Source of the DNA: Anniella stebbinsi
Taxonomy: Eukaryota; Chordata; Lepidosauria; Squamata; Anniellidae
Direction: 5' to 3'
Length of the DNA: 64,000 nt
NCBI GenBank assembly: GCA_029215795.1
Contig: JARDYH010000002.1
Coordinates: forward strand, 20,763,001-20,827,000
In this document: positions 1-10,625 of the stretch, piece after piece
Layout: every line of letters starts with the position of its first letter
Position numbering within the stretch: the first letter of the stretch is position 1
Notes under the pieces: model-generated
What the model saw: the letters and a program-made list of their open reading frames with translations, nothing else
Told to the model about the DNA's origin: nothing
The model's database searches: none
Position numbers and translations under genes: made by a program

Positions 1-54
1 AGCAACATAGAAACCACTGAGGAAAACAAATCACACTGCGCAGGACATAAGTAC

Positions 55-149
55 CTCAAAGAAATGATGTCAAAGTTGCGTGTAAAAGCTCTTGCCATCA
101 ACATTGCCAGGTCGTTGGCTTCTGAACCACTATTGGTTAGGTAAATTAC
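55..149 (-). CDS. AGXT2: AGXT2 coding exon 5 (PLP-phosphate loop)
   Basis: The exon is 95 bp, with acceptor tttgttccag and donor TTTGAG|gtactt. It encodes [20 protein letters not shown] and then a segment ending DIISLR. The NSGSEAN loop is typical of class III PLP aminotransferases. It is the last AGXT2 exon in the window. Confidence 0.95.
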
Positions 150-3100
150 CTGGAACAAAATTTGTAATCAAAATGTAGTGTCAGAGAGAAGCCCAAAGTA
201 ACCACATATCTTATTTTGATACACAGTTTCCAATCCAACAAAGTGCAAGCACAAAGATCTACATCAACCATCCCTTCTGAAATTTAATGTTTGCATTTTA
301 AAAAATGGAATTCTGTCTCCAAATGACTGTTCTAGCTCTCAGATTATTGCAACTCACAAATTTTAAACTGAAGTTTTCCAAGGTAGAAATTGGCATACCT
401 TTAAGGGATCTGGAAACAGCAATGTCAATTTCTCTGCATATTCCTGGATTGTTGGGTGCAGATAGATATTGCTTGTGTGCCACAAGCGGCCGAGCTGTTT
501 CTGGGCAGCTGCTGTTACCTTCCTGGATGTGTTAGAAAAAGTAGTAATAAAACCAATTTACAGGAATATCACTCCCTCCATTACTGAACTCGGTGTCCCC
601 CATGCAGACAGGAATGGAGCCGAAACAGAGCCACACTGAGAAACCAGAGGAAGTTGTCAGAATGCTCGGGGGAACTCCAACTTCAGAAGTACAAAAAGAA
701 TATTTTTAAAACCAGCAAACTGTCACACTTCCCCCCCACACACAATTGTAACTATTTCTACATTCACATTTCTACGTATAAATTAGGACATGCAAATTTT
801 ATATTAAATTGGTGCTCTCTTTTCTCCTCTTTTTGGGGGGTGATACATTACATGGTCATCCTACAGCCTCTCGTCTATTTAATACAAATTTTAAGCTGTC
901 CAATCTGGGGCAGCATCACATATGTGTTTTGTGAACTATCAAAAGCACCCTTCATACAAAATAAGCCTTAAGCAATTATAACAGAAACAGAAGCTCATGT
1001 GTTGTGTGATGAGAACAGAAGAAGAGCCATGCTGGATCAGACCAACAGTCCATCTAGTCAAACACACTGTTCACACAATGGCCAACCAGCTGTCGACCAG
1101 GGACCCACAAGCAGGACATGGGTGCAACAGCACCCTCCCACCCATGTTCCCACCAACTGGTGTATATAAGCTTGCTGCCTATGATACTGGAGGTTGCACT
1201 TAGCCATCAAGACTAGTAGCCATTGACAGCCTTCTTCTCCAGGAATTTATCCAATCCCCTTTTAAAGCCATCCAAATTGGTGGTCATCACCATATCTTGT
1301 GGTAGTGAATTCAATAGTTTAACTATGCACTGTGTGAAGAAGCACTTCCTTTTATCTGTCCTGAATCTCCCACCAATCAGTTTCATGGGATGATCCCAGG
1401 TTCTAATACTATGGCAAAGGGAGAAAAATGTCTCCCTGTCCACATTCTCCACACCATGCATCATTTTGTACACCTCTATCATGTCTCCCCTTAGCCTCCT
1501 TTTTTCCAAGATGAACAATCCCAGCTGTTCTAACCTTCCCTCATAGGGGAGATGCTCCAGTGATGGCATCAAGCTGCTCACTTCAGGGTGCACCTTGGGC
1601 CTAGATGCGTATTTCTGGAACTATTATGGAACATTCATAAGCTAATGGAGCAGCAAGGCCTCAGCTTGAATTTATGATTTCTAAAACTGAGGGGAGAGAT
1701 GATAGGACTCTTCAAATACTGGAAAGGTTGTCACACAGAGGAGGGCCAGGATCTCTTCTCGATCACCCCAGAGTGCAGGATACAGAATAATGGGCTCAAG
1801 TTACAGGAAGTCAGATTCCGGCTGGACATCAGGAAAATCTTCCTGACTGTTAGAGCAGTATGACAATGGAACAATTGCTTAGGGAGGTCGTGGGCTCTCC
1901 CACACTAGAGGCCGTCAAGATGCAGCTGGACAGCCATGTTTGAGGTATGATTTAAGGTAGATTCCTGCATTGAGCAGGGGGTTGGAATCAATGGCTTTAT
2001 AATCCCCTCCCAACTCTATTATTCTATGATTCCATGAAACCTGAAAAAGAGCACATGGCTTTTCAGTGGAAAGTCATATGGAGATTCCCGGAATATTTGT
2101 ACCAGCCAAGGGCAAGTAGGCAAGTACTTGCTCCCAGTAGATGGGCATTGACAAGATAAATTACCATGAGGAATGCACCTAAGGAATAGTGACATGTGGT
2201 TATGCCACGATTATAAGCGAAATGATCATTCTGACCTGGATATGCATATTGGGTACCACACCTAAAGAACATATCAGGGAAGACATCTTATGAATGTTCT
2301 GTTCTAGTCCGACCACATCTGAAGGAAGGTGTGCACACAGCTCACCTGGTTACGGACTTTGCTACAAGGGTGAGATGCATTGCATTTCTATTTAAACTAC
2401 AGTAATTCATTCAAATTTGCATCTCTGTGTATAAATTAGCAGATGCAATTTTTATGCAATCTCAGTCCTCTTTTGTCCCCTTTCTGGGTGGAGCAATTTC
2501 CTCTTTTTCGGCAGTGTGTAACTGTCCACCCTATGCCAAAAAGAGTCCAATGAGGATTGGGCAGGCTCAGTAGACACCAGGAACTGTGGAATGTTGAATT
2601 ACAGTTTGGAAAGAAAACCCAGAAAGCAAGGGAAGAAGGGGGGAGGGTGAATTGGCTTGCCAGAGCCCCTAACATTATTGTATCCTGGAGGAGGACTATT
2701 TATTTATTTATTTATTGCATTTCTACTGCCCAATAGCTGAAGGGTTTACAACAGTTGAGTCCCGAACTGAAGCATTCCTGTATGGGATTAGGATAGAACA
2801 CAATATTCTGTTGCGTTCATTTGTCTGATTTGTTCATTTCTTGATTCTGATACATTATAATCTACAATGAATGGATGTATTTCATTTCAGCATTTTAATT
2901 TCATTTTTCAGTTCAGTTGCTTGGAACTGAGGCCTTAATTCTTTCTATTCATCATATTTCCCACATATGTCAAGAAAGCCAAAATACTGGCGCCAAAAAA
3001 TAAAAACGGGCGTATTCCAAAAATACTGATTCCCCATCTTGAGAAAAGAGATAACTCTACAGATTAAGATTATTTGGTTGCAGATTAACCGAATAAGTTT

Positions 3101-6100
3101 ATACACAAACAACAAGTTCAGAGTGGTAACCACGTTACTCTGTTGCAGCAAAACTACAGAGAGTTTAGACTTCAATTAATGCTTTCAGGGTGCAATTCTA
3201 TGCATGTTTAGACCGAAGAAAGTCCTACAATACCAAATCCTGGGAGTTGTAGGACCTTCTGACATTCTAAACATGCATTCCTGAGAAGAAGCCCTATTGC
3301 TCTCAACGGTGGGCAAATGGGATGCGGCATCTCCATCTGCCGAGATCTATTGTGACATTGAAGCAAGTCCCCTACAATTGCTTGGAGATGACACACAGTG
3401 CCCATTGGCTGCGATCATGCTAAGCAGGAGTTGGCAACTAGTGGCCCTCCAGATGTTCTGGACTACGGCACTCGGCATTGGCTTTGCTGATTAGGGCTGA
3501 GGGGAGTTGTGGCCCTCCACGAGTTTTTGGCCTACAAGTTGCCCACCCCATGTTAAAGTTTTGACATTAGCCGATGGATGAACCACATACTTACGGGTGG
3601 CAGTGACCAACGCTGACAGTGGCAATTCCAGCAAAGAGATCAAGGTACCTCCGTCCTTCAAAGTCAAACAGCCACTGCATGTGCCCCTGATAGACCAGCA
3701 GTGGTTTCTTGTAATAAGTGAACAGGTTTGGGGAAATGTTCTGTTTGCGGATCTTCAGCATATGCTCATAGGGATGGGACTGCAGGCAGGAAATTAAAAA
3801 CAAGATATATTTGTGGTTTTAGATCATAGAATTATAGAATAGTAGAGTTGGAAGGGGCCTGTAAGGCCATCGAATCCAACCCCCTTCTCAATGCAGGAAT
3901 CCACCTTAAAGCATCCCTGACAGATGACTGTCCAGCTGCCTCTTAAATGCCTCTAATGCTCACCACCTCCCTAGGTCATTGGTTCCATTGTCGTACTGCT
4001 CTAATAGTCAGGAAGGTTTTTCTGATGTCCAGCCGGAATCTCATTTCCTGTAACTTGAGCCCATTATTCCGCGTCCTGCACTCTGAGATGATCAAGAAGA
4101 GATCCTGGCCCTCATCTGTGTGACAAACTTTAAAGTATTTGAGGAGTGCTATCATGGCTCCCCTCAGTCTTCTCTTCTCCAGGTTAAATATGCCCTGTTT
4201 TTTCAGTCTCTCCTCATAGGGCTTTGTTTCCAGACCCCTGATCATCCTCATTGTCCTCCTCTGAACCCCCTCCAGCTTTTCTGCATCCTTCTTGTAGTGT
4301 GGTGCCCAGAACTGGACACAGGCCTAACCAGTGCCAAATAGAGGGGAAAGAGTACCTCATGCGATTTGGAAGCTATACATCTTATTTCTATTCCAAAGAT
4401 GTGACACACCCACCCGCCCACCTCACCCCACCTACACACCTATCATAGCCACATAGTTAACAGATTGTATCAAGCACCATGAGCTAAGACACCCTTGACA
4501 TTTGTGTGCTTTGACAAACCTCTAACCCTGCAAGGTAGGACTAGGCTGACCATATGAAAAGGAGGACAGGGCTCATGTAACTTTAACAGCTGTAGAGAAA
4601 AGGGAATTTCAGCCAGTGTCATTTGTATGCAATTAGTTCCTGGTGAAATTCCCTCTTCATCACAACAGTTAAAGTTGCAGGGGCCCTGCCTTCTTTTGTA
4701 TATGGTTACTCTAGTATAGTGCCTGCACCTTTAACTGTTGTGATGAAGAGGGAATTGCACCAGGAACTAATTGCATAGACACTGGCTGAAATTCTCTTTT
4801 CTCTACAACTGTTAAAGTTACAAGAGCCCCATCCTCCTTTTCATATGGTCAGCCTAGGTAGGACAGACTGCAAGAAACCCATTTGGTCTTTATTCTTCAC
4901 AGGTAGCACCACCACCGCTTGTATGTGTTTTTGAAATGACCCCTATCTTGTTCATGTGAGAAGACAGGCTTATATGGCTTCTTTATATACACAGAGAGAA
5001 GGATAGGTCCCTTTTCCCAGAGCTTCCTTTAAAGTCCTTAATAGCCAGGTTAGCGTGTTTGCCAAGCAGCCCAGTGCATGGATCAGTGGCACTTCCCAGA
5101 CTGAGCAAGAAAATCAAATCAATTCCCATTCCCAATATTTTTATGTAAAAAGTTGAGAAATAGTCATTTACCTTTAAACAAGGGTGGCCAACCTTCTGGT
5201 GTCAAGAGGCTGCATTGCCTCCCCCCCCCACATCCAGGTGCTACCCCCGTTACTACAAAACTAAAGTTGCTGGTGCTGAAGCAGTGAAAAAGTGGCGATT
5301 TTTCTCAAAACAAGGTGTGTGTTCCTTGCATACCTTGCTTTCAAGAGGGAAAATAATTCAGGGATTTTGCCACCACATCAGCAAATTCAGCACAGGAACA
5401 GAGGGCTGGTGGTATAAAACAGCCAAGGGGGATTCAGGGGACTGCAGGCTGCATGTTGCCCACCTCTGTTTTAAAAATTAAATGAAACATCAGACTAGCA
5501 CTCACTTCTCAGAACTGTTAAGAGTAATTCACCAAAGAGGTGGGGGCCAGGATGAGGCCCACCGGGGCTCTGAAGTTGGCTTAGTCTTGTCTTGTCTTTT
5601 TGCTAACCAGTGGACACAAAGGAAAATCTCAAAGACCCCAAGTATTTCTATGGGGCTGGACAATTCCCAGCAAGGGAGGTAGCCTGGGAGGACCTGGTCA
5701 TGCATCCTCCAGGTGAGCAGCTCTACAGCACCTCATTCACATAAGCTGAGTTGGCTTGGAAGGGTTATGAAAATGCAGGATAGTCTCTACAGCTGCCTGC
5801 TAAAAGAAAAGGCAGGCGGGCAGATGCGGGGGGGGGGGGGGGGGAGATGTTTGGATTCATTACACCTGTTTGTCTAGGTTGAGTAGGAAGTATCTAGCAT
5901 CTAAATAGCAAACTGCCGCTGCCCCACTGAGTAATGGAGCCACGCTACAGAAATGCATTGAGTTGGATCCAGACTCAGGCTGTTGCACTCAGTTCCCATT
6001 AATTTCAGTAGGGTTCAACTGCAAATAATTTATGGCACAATCCCACACATGTCTACTCAGAAGTAAATCCCACTAAATTCAATGGGACTTACTCCCAGGC

Positions 6101-9100
6101 AAATGTTACAGCCTTAGTTTGGATCCAACTTGCTGTTTCTGCGCATTGCACTCAGAACTTTCCTGAGGACTAGTATCACAAGAAAGCACTAAGGACAGCT
6201 TATCTACACACAACAGAACTAGCAACTCACCCACATACCTCATATTTTTCAGGTAAAAAGTCACAGGGAGGCATTTCTGATTGCCAGGAGAAAGAGTTTC
6301 TCGGCTGCTTCTGCCTATATACCTCTAATTGGAGGAAAAATGAAAATGAATAGAATGATCAAAACTTTTCAATGGATTTCCCAGCATTCTTGCTTGCATG
6401 GAGAGCTTCCACACATACAGGAGGCAGTCTTCTTTGTGGGGAAGGAGTGGGGTGCTAAAACAACATACCGGTATCAAAAAAGTGCCGCTTCATGGGGAAC
6501 AGCACAACATGGCTGAGAATTGGCAGCTGTGTCATATAAGAAACAGAACACAACTGCGCATATAGAGCGTTCCGACAAGCCCTAGTGCTGATGGGAGATG
6601 GTACACCCAAATGTCTGGAAGACAAGAAGTTGCCACCCCTGTCATGCAGGACTGCAGCCTTACGCAGACTTTTGCATGCAGCATAGGCAAGAGGCATTGA
6701 TCCGCACATGGGCAGAAAGTCACAAAGGCTAGATTATTTGTCCATCCAACTCCCCCTTCCCCCCATGTAGTGGAGATTGTAATCCAGAAGCGCTGAGTGT
6801 TTCAGGCCAAATGTCCACCGAATTCAGCATCTCCTCTCGCTTGGTGCACAGTCATGTGCTTCAAGGAAGCAGGGGATCTGATGCCAAGAGGCTCCACTTT
6901 CCAAGCCTGATGTTTCTGCTATCCCCCCACCTCGCCGACCCCCTCTAAGGCCCCATCTTGACGGCGACGCGTTGGTGCCGGGATGCCTTGGGCCCTCGCC
7001 CGCGCCCTCCTTCCTGGCATCTGCACGAGAAGGAGCGCAAGTGCGGAGTTGCCGCCGCGGCCGCGCCGACCACCGGGGAGGGAAGAGGAACGGGGCAGCC
7101 AGATGGGGAGGAAGGGAGGGATGCGAACCGGCTCACATCCCTCTGGTTGCCTCGTTCCTCTCCCCTTCCCGGTGCTCAGTGCGGCGGTGGCGGCAACTCC
7201 GCACTCGGGAGGAACGGGGCAGCCAGAGGGAGGTCAGAGGGAGGTGAGCTGGTTTGGGCGCCATGCGTCTCTGTCTTCCTTCCCCTCCGGCTGCTCCGCT
7301 CCTTCACCCATTTGTATAAAAAATGGGGGGAAGGAACAGGGCGGCCGGAGGGGGAGGAAGAAGGGGACGCATGGTGCTGGAACTGGCCCTCCTCCAGCCG
7401 ATGACGACAAATCAGTTGTCGCCATCGGCTGTGCAGGCTCCGCAGGGGAAAAAAGTAAGGTAAGTGCCCGATTTTTTTTTACAGCGGGGTTTAGGGGTTT
7501 TGGGCGCTGGATGGCTTCGGAGTGGTGGCTACGTCATGTGCATCACCTGCTGCCACTCCGAAGCCACCGGGAAAAGCTCCCGTCTAGAGGTACCCTAAGT
7601 TTAGTATGAGATATATATTGCCTCTGAAAATGGAGATTTGTTTTAGCCATCATTGTTACTGTAGTAGTGGAAGAATAGACCCTCCTTTAAGTTGTCCAAT
7701 TCCCTCTTAAGGGTGCAACTCTTATAATGAAGAGGGGGAAGTCTTCTGCACATTTAGGCAGAAACGTGCATAGGATTGCACCCTACTCACTGAATACAGC
7801 CCTATTTATTTCTGAGTAAAACATACATCGGATTTGGCTTGCATAACACCCATTTAAACCAAAGATTGCATACCTCAGACCTCTGGGATCTCCAGCTGGA
7901 GTCAGATGCAACAACAGTGGCTCAGGGCAAATATACCTTCGTAGGGCGCAATCCTATTCATGTTTAGAAAGAGAAAAGTCTTTCAAGTCCCAGGATTCCC
8001 CAGGTAGCCATACTGGTTAGGGAATTCTGGGAGTTGTAGGACTTTCCCCACCTCAAAACATGTATAGGGATGTTTTGGGACTATACTAGTAGATCTACTA
8101 TACTAGTAGATCCCAAGCTTTCTCCCACATACCCAGTGGAGGCTGGTGGCTCCGATGTCAGTGGGGGGTAGTGAATCTGCTCCAGGTATCAGTCAGTACC
8201 ACTCAAAACTCTAGATAGCTCCTTCAGAGTTCTGACTGAAATTCGGAGTGGATTGACTGCCCCACTGATATCGGAGCCACCAGCCTCCACTGTGCCTACT
8301 CCTGATCTAAGCCAGCAACCATCACTGCCCATCTTGCGGCAGTGAGTTCCATCAGTTAATGATTCTGCCGGGACATATAAGACAAATGACACCACTTGCC
8401 CATAGAGAAACCATACTTGCCCATAGGGAAACTATACTTGCCCATAGGGATCCATTGGACAGCACTTGCCCATAGGGAAAAATATGGTCCCCTCTACAGG
8501 GATTCGCTTTTGCGCCCGGTTAGGCGATTATGCGCATAATCGCTGAAGCACATTTACACCTAATACCTCTGCATGAGAGGCGGCGAGAGGCGGCGAAGCG
8601 CATTAACGGATGACCAAAATGCGCTTTACAAGTAGTTAATGCGCATAAGTGCTTGTTCACATAGGCAAAATGTACTTTAACGGCCGGAGCAAAATAAAAC
8701 TCGCGATTTAACGCGCATTCGATAATGCGCATAATCGGAGAGATAACGCGCTTCTACGCCCGATTTGCGCTCCGTTCTTGTAGAGGTAAATTTTTTAAAG
8801 CGCCTTGAAAGAGCTTTAAACCTCTCTTGTAGAGGCAGCCTAGGATAGTACTTGCCCATAGGAAAACCATACTTGCCCATAGGGATCCATAGGACAGCAC
8901 TTGCCCATAGGTATGGTTTCCCCATGGGCAAGTACTATCCTATGGATCCCTATGGGCAAGGATGGTTTCTCTATGAGCAAGTACTGTCATTTGTTTTAGT
9001 ACGTCCCTATCCTGCCTTTTGTATGTTCAACCCCGTGCCTTGCACGGAAAGCGCAATGCAACCAAGAGCAGTCCGTTGCTATTCTGGAATAATGAAAGGA

Positions 9101-9850
9101 AACAAGAAGGAAATCCTAGTGTGCTTGCGCTCTGCGAGATTCATAACCACAAAGTCTGGTTAAAGTTTCCAATTTAACATTCTCCTTTTCCAGGCTACTC
9201 CCTCGCAGGGGAGGGTCAGGATCGGTCCCAATAACTCCGCCCCTTGTAGGGGCCTTTCCCTCCTCCTCTTTTGCGAGGTCTTTCACCTCGCATTCGTAGG
9301 TTGTCTGAAAAGGGCTTCGCGTGGCGTAGACTTGGTGCTGTATTTAAATAATGATTTGTGTGTGTGTGTGGGGGGGAGCTTTCTCCACCCGCGTTCCCCA
9401 ATCTTAGGGAGAGGGGAGGGGATCGACCCATATCCAACTTTGCTTTGTCGTTCACTGGCCAGGAAAGGAGTGGGGGTGTACACCCTCTCTTTACTTTCGC
9501 AAGGCTTCTCCTTAATCCCCGTTGGGCGAAGGCTGGCCATGGCTACGCAGAAGAATGCACTCTGCACACTCTCAGAGGGACGCTCTTCGCATGCCCTAGG
9601 GTAAATGTTTTGAATCCGAGTGCTAAAAAAAAATAATCTTCCAGATTCCGGTGCTGAGCTGCCCAGGCACAAGTTCTTTGTCTGGGTGGTCGCCAGTGCC
9701 TGAGGCAGGCAGCGCCTTCTGTCTGTCTGCCCACCCATCCCGCCGCCGTTTACCTCTCCTAAACGGGAACCTCGCCGAGCTGGGTCTGTTCCCGGCCAGG
9801 AGTCGGGGCAGGCGGCTGAGAAAGAGCCCCACTTCTCGCTGAGCCATCAT
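55..9850 (-). CDS. AGXT2: AGXT2, alanine-glyoxylate aminotransferase 2, mitochondrial (5' five coding exons; gene continues beyond the left edge)
   Basis: Five exons join in frame on the minus strand: 9754-9850, 6239-6276, 3595-3779, 399-522 and 55-149, all with AG acceptors and GT donors. They encode about 179 residues. Residues 1-33 are rich in Arg, Leu and Ser with one early Glu, which fits a mitochondrial presequence. Then come MPPCDF (34-39), the segment with [15 protein letters not shown] and VSVGHCHP, and NSGSEAND in exon 5. NSGSEAN is the glycine-rich loop that contacts PLP phosphate in class III aminotransferases. The family enzyme transfers amino groups from alanine or beta-aminoisobutyrate to glyoxylate or pyruvate in the mitochondrial matrix and also acts on methylarginines. 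The catalytic lysine lies outside the window. No frameshift or stop interrupts the joined exons. The neighbour PRLR, on the same strand, matches known amniote gene order. Identity rests on recognised family sequence, not on a search. Confidence 0.93.
399..522 (-). CDS. AGXT2: AGXT2 coding exon 4
   Basis: The exon is 124 bp, with acceptor ...aacacatccag and donor TTAAAG|gtatgc. It encodes [18 protein letters not shown] followed by a segment containing [11 protein letters not shown]. It ends in phase 0, so exon 5 starts with a whole codon. Confidence 0.94.
523..1000. other. AGXT2 intron 3, left part, no feature seen
   Basis: AT-rich intronic sequence. No coding exon or recognisable repeat was found. 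A pyrimidine-rich tract at 523-545 belongs to the exon 4 acceptor. Confidence 0.5.
1003..1600 (-). mobile_element. CR1-type LINE 3' fragment
   Basis: The minus-strand frame at 1213-1593 reads [20 protein letters not shown] and [16 protein letters not shown], the C-terminal end of CR1 ORF2. The 3' UTR follows to about 1003, including the complement of a common gagccatgctggatcagacc motif. It is 5'-truncated, as is usual for CR1. Confidence 0.85.
1680..2036 (+). mobile_element. CR1-type LINE 3' end, second subfamily
   Basis: This plus-strand remnant contains the region reading as the end of ORF2 (gagggccaggatctcttc through aggaaaatcttcctgactg) and ends in the CR1-like tail attctatgattccatg near 2036. 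It carries stop codons and is inactive. Confidence 0.8.
2040..3186. other. AGXT2 intron 3, middle part, no gene seen
   Basis: AT-rich intronic sequence with a (TTTA)n run at 2699-2716. No exon-like segment with both splice sites was recognised. Confidence 0.45.
3187..3282. repeat. Palindromic short repeat (GGGTGCAATCCTATGCATG family)
   Basis: One of about seven copies (also near 7707, 7947, 16824, 34134, 49078 and 63278). The family starts gggtgcaatcctatgcatg and ends with its inverse, with tcctacaactcccag and its complement inside. It behaves as a small nonautonomous DNA transposon or MITE. Confidence 0.6.
3429..3552. repeat. Palindromic short repeat (CCCTCCAGATGTT family)
   Basis: Contains gtggccctccagatgttct and later an inverted arm with ctacaagttgcccacccca. 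Related copies lie at 16537-16661, 19945-20062 and 48139-48262. Confidence 0.6.
3595..3779 (-). CDS. AGXT2: AGXT2 coding exon 3
   Basis: The exon is 185 bp, with acceptor cctgcctgcag and donor CACCC|gtaagt. It encodes [17 protein letters not shown] and, after a short gap, [20 protein letters not shown] and VSVGHCH. This is the start of the class III aminotransferase fold. The last two bases form Pro107 with the first base of exon 4. Confidence 0.95.
3825..4325 (-). mobile_element. CR1-type LINE 3' fragment
   Basis: Begins with the complement of a CR1 tail (atcatagaattatagaat) and runs back into ORF2; the minus frame at 3976-4251 reads [20 protein letters not shown] and then [15 protein letters not shown]. 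It lies in AGXT2 intron 2 and is 5'-truncated. Confidence 0.85.
4542..4856. mobile_element. hAT-type palindromic MITE, copy 1, perfect 8-bp TSD
   Basis: Terminal repeats are taggctgaccatatgaaaag and its inverse. The 8-bp flanks ggtaggac (4534-4541) and ggtaggac (4857-4864) are identical. Eight-base duplications are characteristic of hAT transposases. The interior holds a second pair of inverted TIR-like arms around about 4700. Confidence 0.9.
4865..6238. other. AGXT2 intron 2 remainder, no gene seen
   Basis: Non-coding, with a poly-C run at 5220-5229, a poly-G run near 5829-5844, and at about 6035-6115 a short repeat containing ttcaatgggacttactccc that recurs near 49900 and 56262. Confidence 0.45.
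6239..6276 (-). CDS. AGXT2: AGXT2 coding exon 2 (38 bp)
   Basis: This very short exon encodes [12 protein letters not shown], a recognised AGXT2 segment. The acceptor follows the tract ctctttctcctggcaatcag and the donor is GAG|gtatgt. An in-frame extension to an alternative acceptor near 6314 is possible, but only the 38-bp form has the right phase for exon 1. Confidence 0.85.
6949..7597. mobile_element. GC-rich TIR element, related to 51100-51636 and 54171-55107
   Basis: The ends ggccccatcttgacgg and the complement of ccgtctagaggtacc form imperfect inverted termini. The interior has inverted segments (gtgcggagttgccgcc against ggcggcaactccgcac) and ends in a palindrome around tggcttcggagtggtgg. 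CpG-rich open frames here (up to 208 codons) are by-products of composition. Confidence 0.55.
7707..7785. repeat. Palindromic short repeat (GGGTGCAA family)
   Basis: Starts gggtgcaactcttataatg and ends gtgcataggattgcaccc, the inverted terminus of the family described at 3187. Confidence 0.55.
7947..8070. repeat. Palindromic short repeat (GGGTGCAA family)
   Basis: Starts gggcgcaatcctattcatg, with inner arms around gggaattctgggagttgtag and a diverged right end near acatgtatagg. Confidence 0.55.
8134..8292. mobile_element. hAT-like MITE, CAGTGGAGGCTGGTGG family
   Basis: Inverted termini cagtggaggctggtggctcc and its complement enclose a near-palindrome of about 160 bp. This copy lacks a clear TSD. 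Related copies at 41508-41716 and 61964-62444 each have 8-bp flanks matching at seven of eight bases. Confidence 0.8.
8370..9008. mobile_element. TIR element built of cttgcccatagg repeats, split by a nested MITE
   Basis: The left end gggacatataagacaaatga and the right end tcatttgttttagtacgtcc are inverted. The flanks attctgcc (8362-8369) and atcctgcc (9009-9016) match at seven of eight positions. The interior is a series of cttgcccatagg units in both orientations. A 355-bp CTCTACAAG-family MITE (8486-8840) is inserted inside. Confidence 0.7.
8486..8840. mobile_element. PIF/Harbinger-like MITE, CTCTACAAG family, copy a
   Basis: The termini are ggtcccctctacagg and the complement of ggctgcctctacaag. 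The body is rich in gcgcataatcg, gcgcattaac and their complements. It is nested in the element at 8370-9008. Confidence 0.8.
9017..9179. other. AGXT2 intron 1 unique stretch, nothing recognised
   Basis: Non-repetitive sequence between the transposon and the CpG-rich block. No motif was recognised. Confidence 0.4.
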
Positions 9851-10045
9851 GATTTCCACCTCCCGCGTAGCAGCAGCAAGGCAGGAGAAAGTCGTGGACT
9901 TTAAGACCCACGCGGGCCACCAATGGGGGCCGAGCTGGAGTCACCGCCTCCCCTCAGGCATCAGCCCGCTCAATTAGCTTCGCTTGGCTGCCCCCCACCC
10001 GCCTCTTGCCCGGCCCTCAGTTGGACCAGATGCCGATTGGAGTCC
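9180..10045 (-). promoter_or_regulatory. CpG-rich block over AGXT2 exon 1, likely promoter
   Basis: The stretch is rich in G, C and CpG compared with its AT-rich surroundings and contains the start codon of AGXT2. CCAAT-type boxes are visible at 9920-9924 (CCAAT on the plus strand) and near 10032-10036 (ATTGG on the plus strand). No clear TATA box is seen. The block is bounded on the right by a hAT-type MITE fragment. Transcription would run leftward. The start site cannot be fixed from sequence alone. Confidence 0.5.
9754..9850 (-). CDS. AGXT2: AGXT2 coding exon 1 (mitochondrial presequence)
   Basis: This exon encodes residues 1-32 plus one base of codon 33. Translation starts at one of two adjacent ATGs (9850 or 9847). 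The peptide begins [18 protein letters not shown] and continues with further Arg and Ser, as in an amphipathic matrix-targeting helix. The donor is GAG|gtaaac. Phase 1 fits exon 2 exactly, where G+AA gives Glu33. It lies in a CpG-rich block. There is no homology motif in the exon itself, so the call rests on phase, position and composition. Confidence 0.72.
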
Positions 10046-10048
10046 CAG

Positions 10049-10152
10049 CATGTGGAGGCTGGTGGCTCCGGTTTCACAGGGGCTATGAATCCATTCCGGC
10101 TTTCAGTCAGAACCAGACAGGACTCTAAAGGAGCTATCCAAGGTGCCCTACC
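10049..10152. mobile_element. Partial hAT-like MITE, CAGTGGAGGCTGGTGG family
   Basis: Only the left half is clear: tgtggaggctggtggctcc and, later, ggactctaaaggagctatcc. Confidence 0.65.
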
Positions 10153-10209
10153 CTAGCCCCCAAATGGGTTCAGCAACTTGGTAAAAGTTGCAATGCTTCT
10201 AGATTGGAA

Positions 10210-10625
10210 CACATGTCTTAGCATTATTTATTTTTTTATTTATTCCATTTATATACCACCCCGTAGCCGAAGCTCTCTGGGCGGTTTACAAAAATTAAAA
10301 ACATTGTACAATTAAAACACCGATATACAAAATTTAAAAGCATAAAGCATAAAAACAAGTTAAAATTACAATATCCTTCTGGGTCAGAGCACAACAACAA
10401 CACAACAACACAACAACCCTTATCATATGCTGTTAAATGCCTTGGAGAAGAGGAAAGTCTTGACCTGGCGCCGAAAAGACAACAATGTTGGTGCCAGGCG
10501 AGCCTCGTCGGGGAGATCATTCCATAATTGGGGGGCCACCACTGAAAAGTGCACAGAAAGGGCAAGCTCCGGGAAAAATAGCCGTAAAAGTAGTTTCCAA
10601 AAGAACAGAATATTGAGGACGAAAT
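10210..10625 (-). mobile_element. L2-like LINE 3' fragment
   Basis: On the minus strand, frames read SVVAPQLWNDLPDEARLAPT and [14 protein letters not shown], the C-terminal end of an L2/CR1-clade reverse transcriptase. The 3' UTR follows with the complement of accgcccagagagcttcgg and an A/T-rich tail near 10225. Confidence 0.8.

Noticed and set aside
6277..6314. Longer form of AGXT2 exon 2 starting at 6314
   Set aside because: Open in frame but needs two leftover bases from exon 1, while the strong exon 1 donor leaves one; the acceptor at 6277 is better and phase-matched.
6958..7609. Overlapping open frames of up to 208 codons
   Set aside because: Several frames are open at once because of GC content inside a TIR element; no splice sites or family motif.
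9283..9738. 151-codon minus-strand open frame in the CpG block
   Set aside because: Overlaps frames on both strands and is not in phase with AGXT2 exon 1; it follows the exon 1 donor and is intronic.
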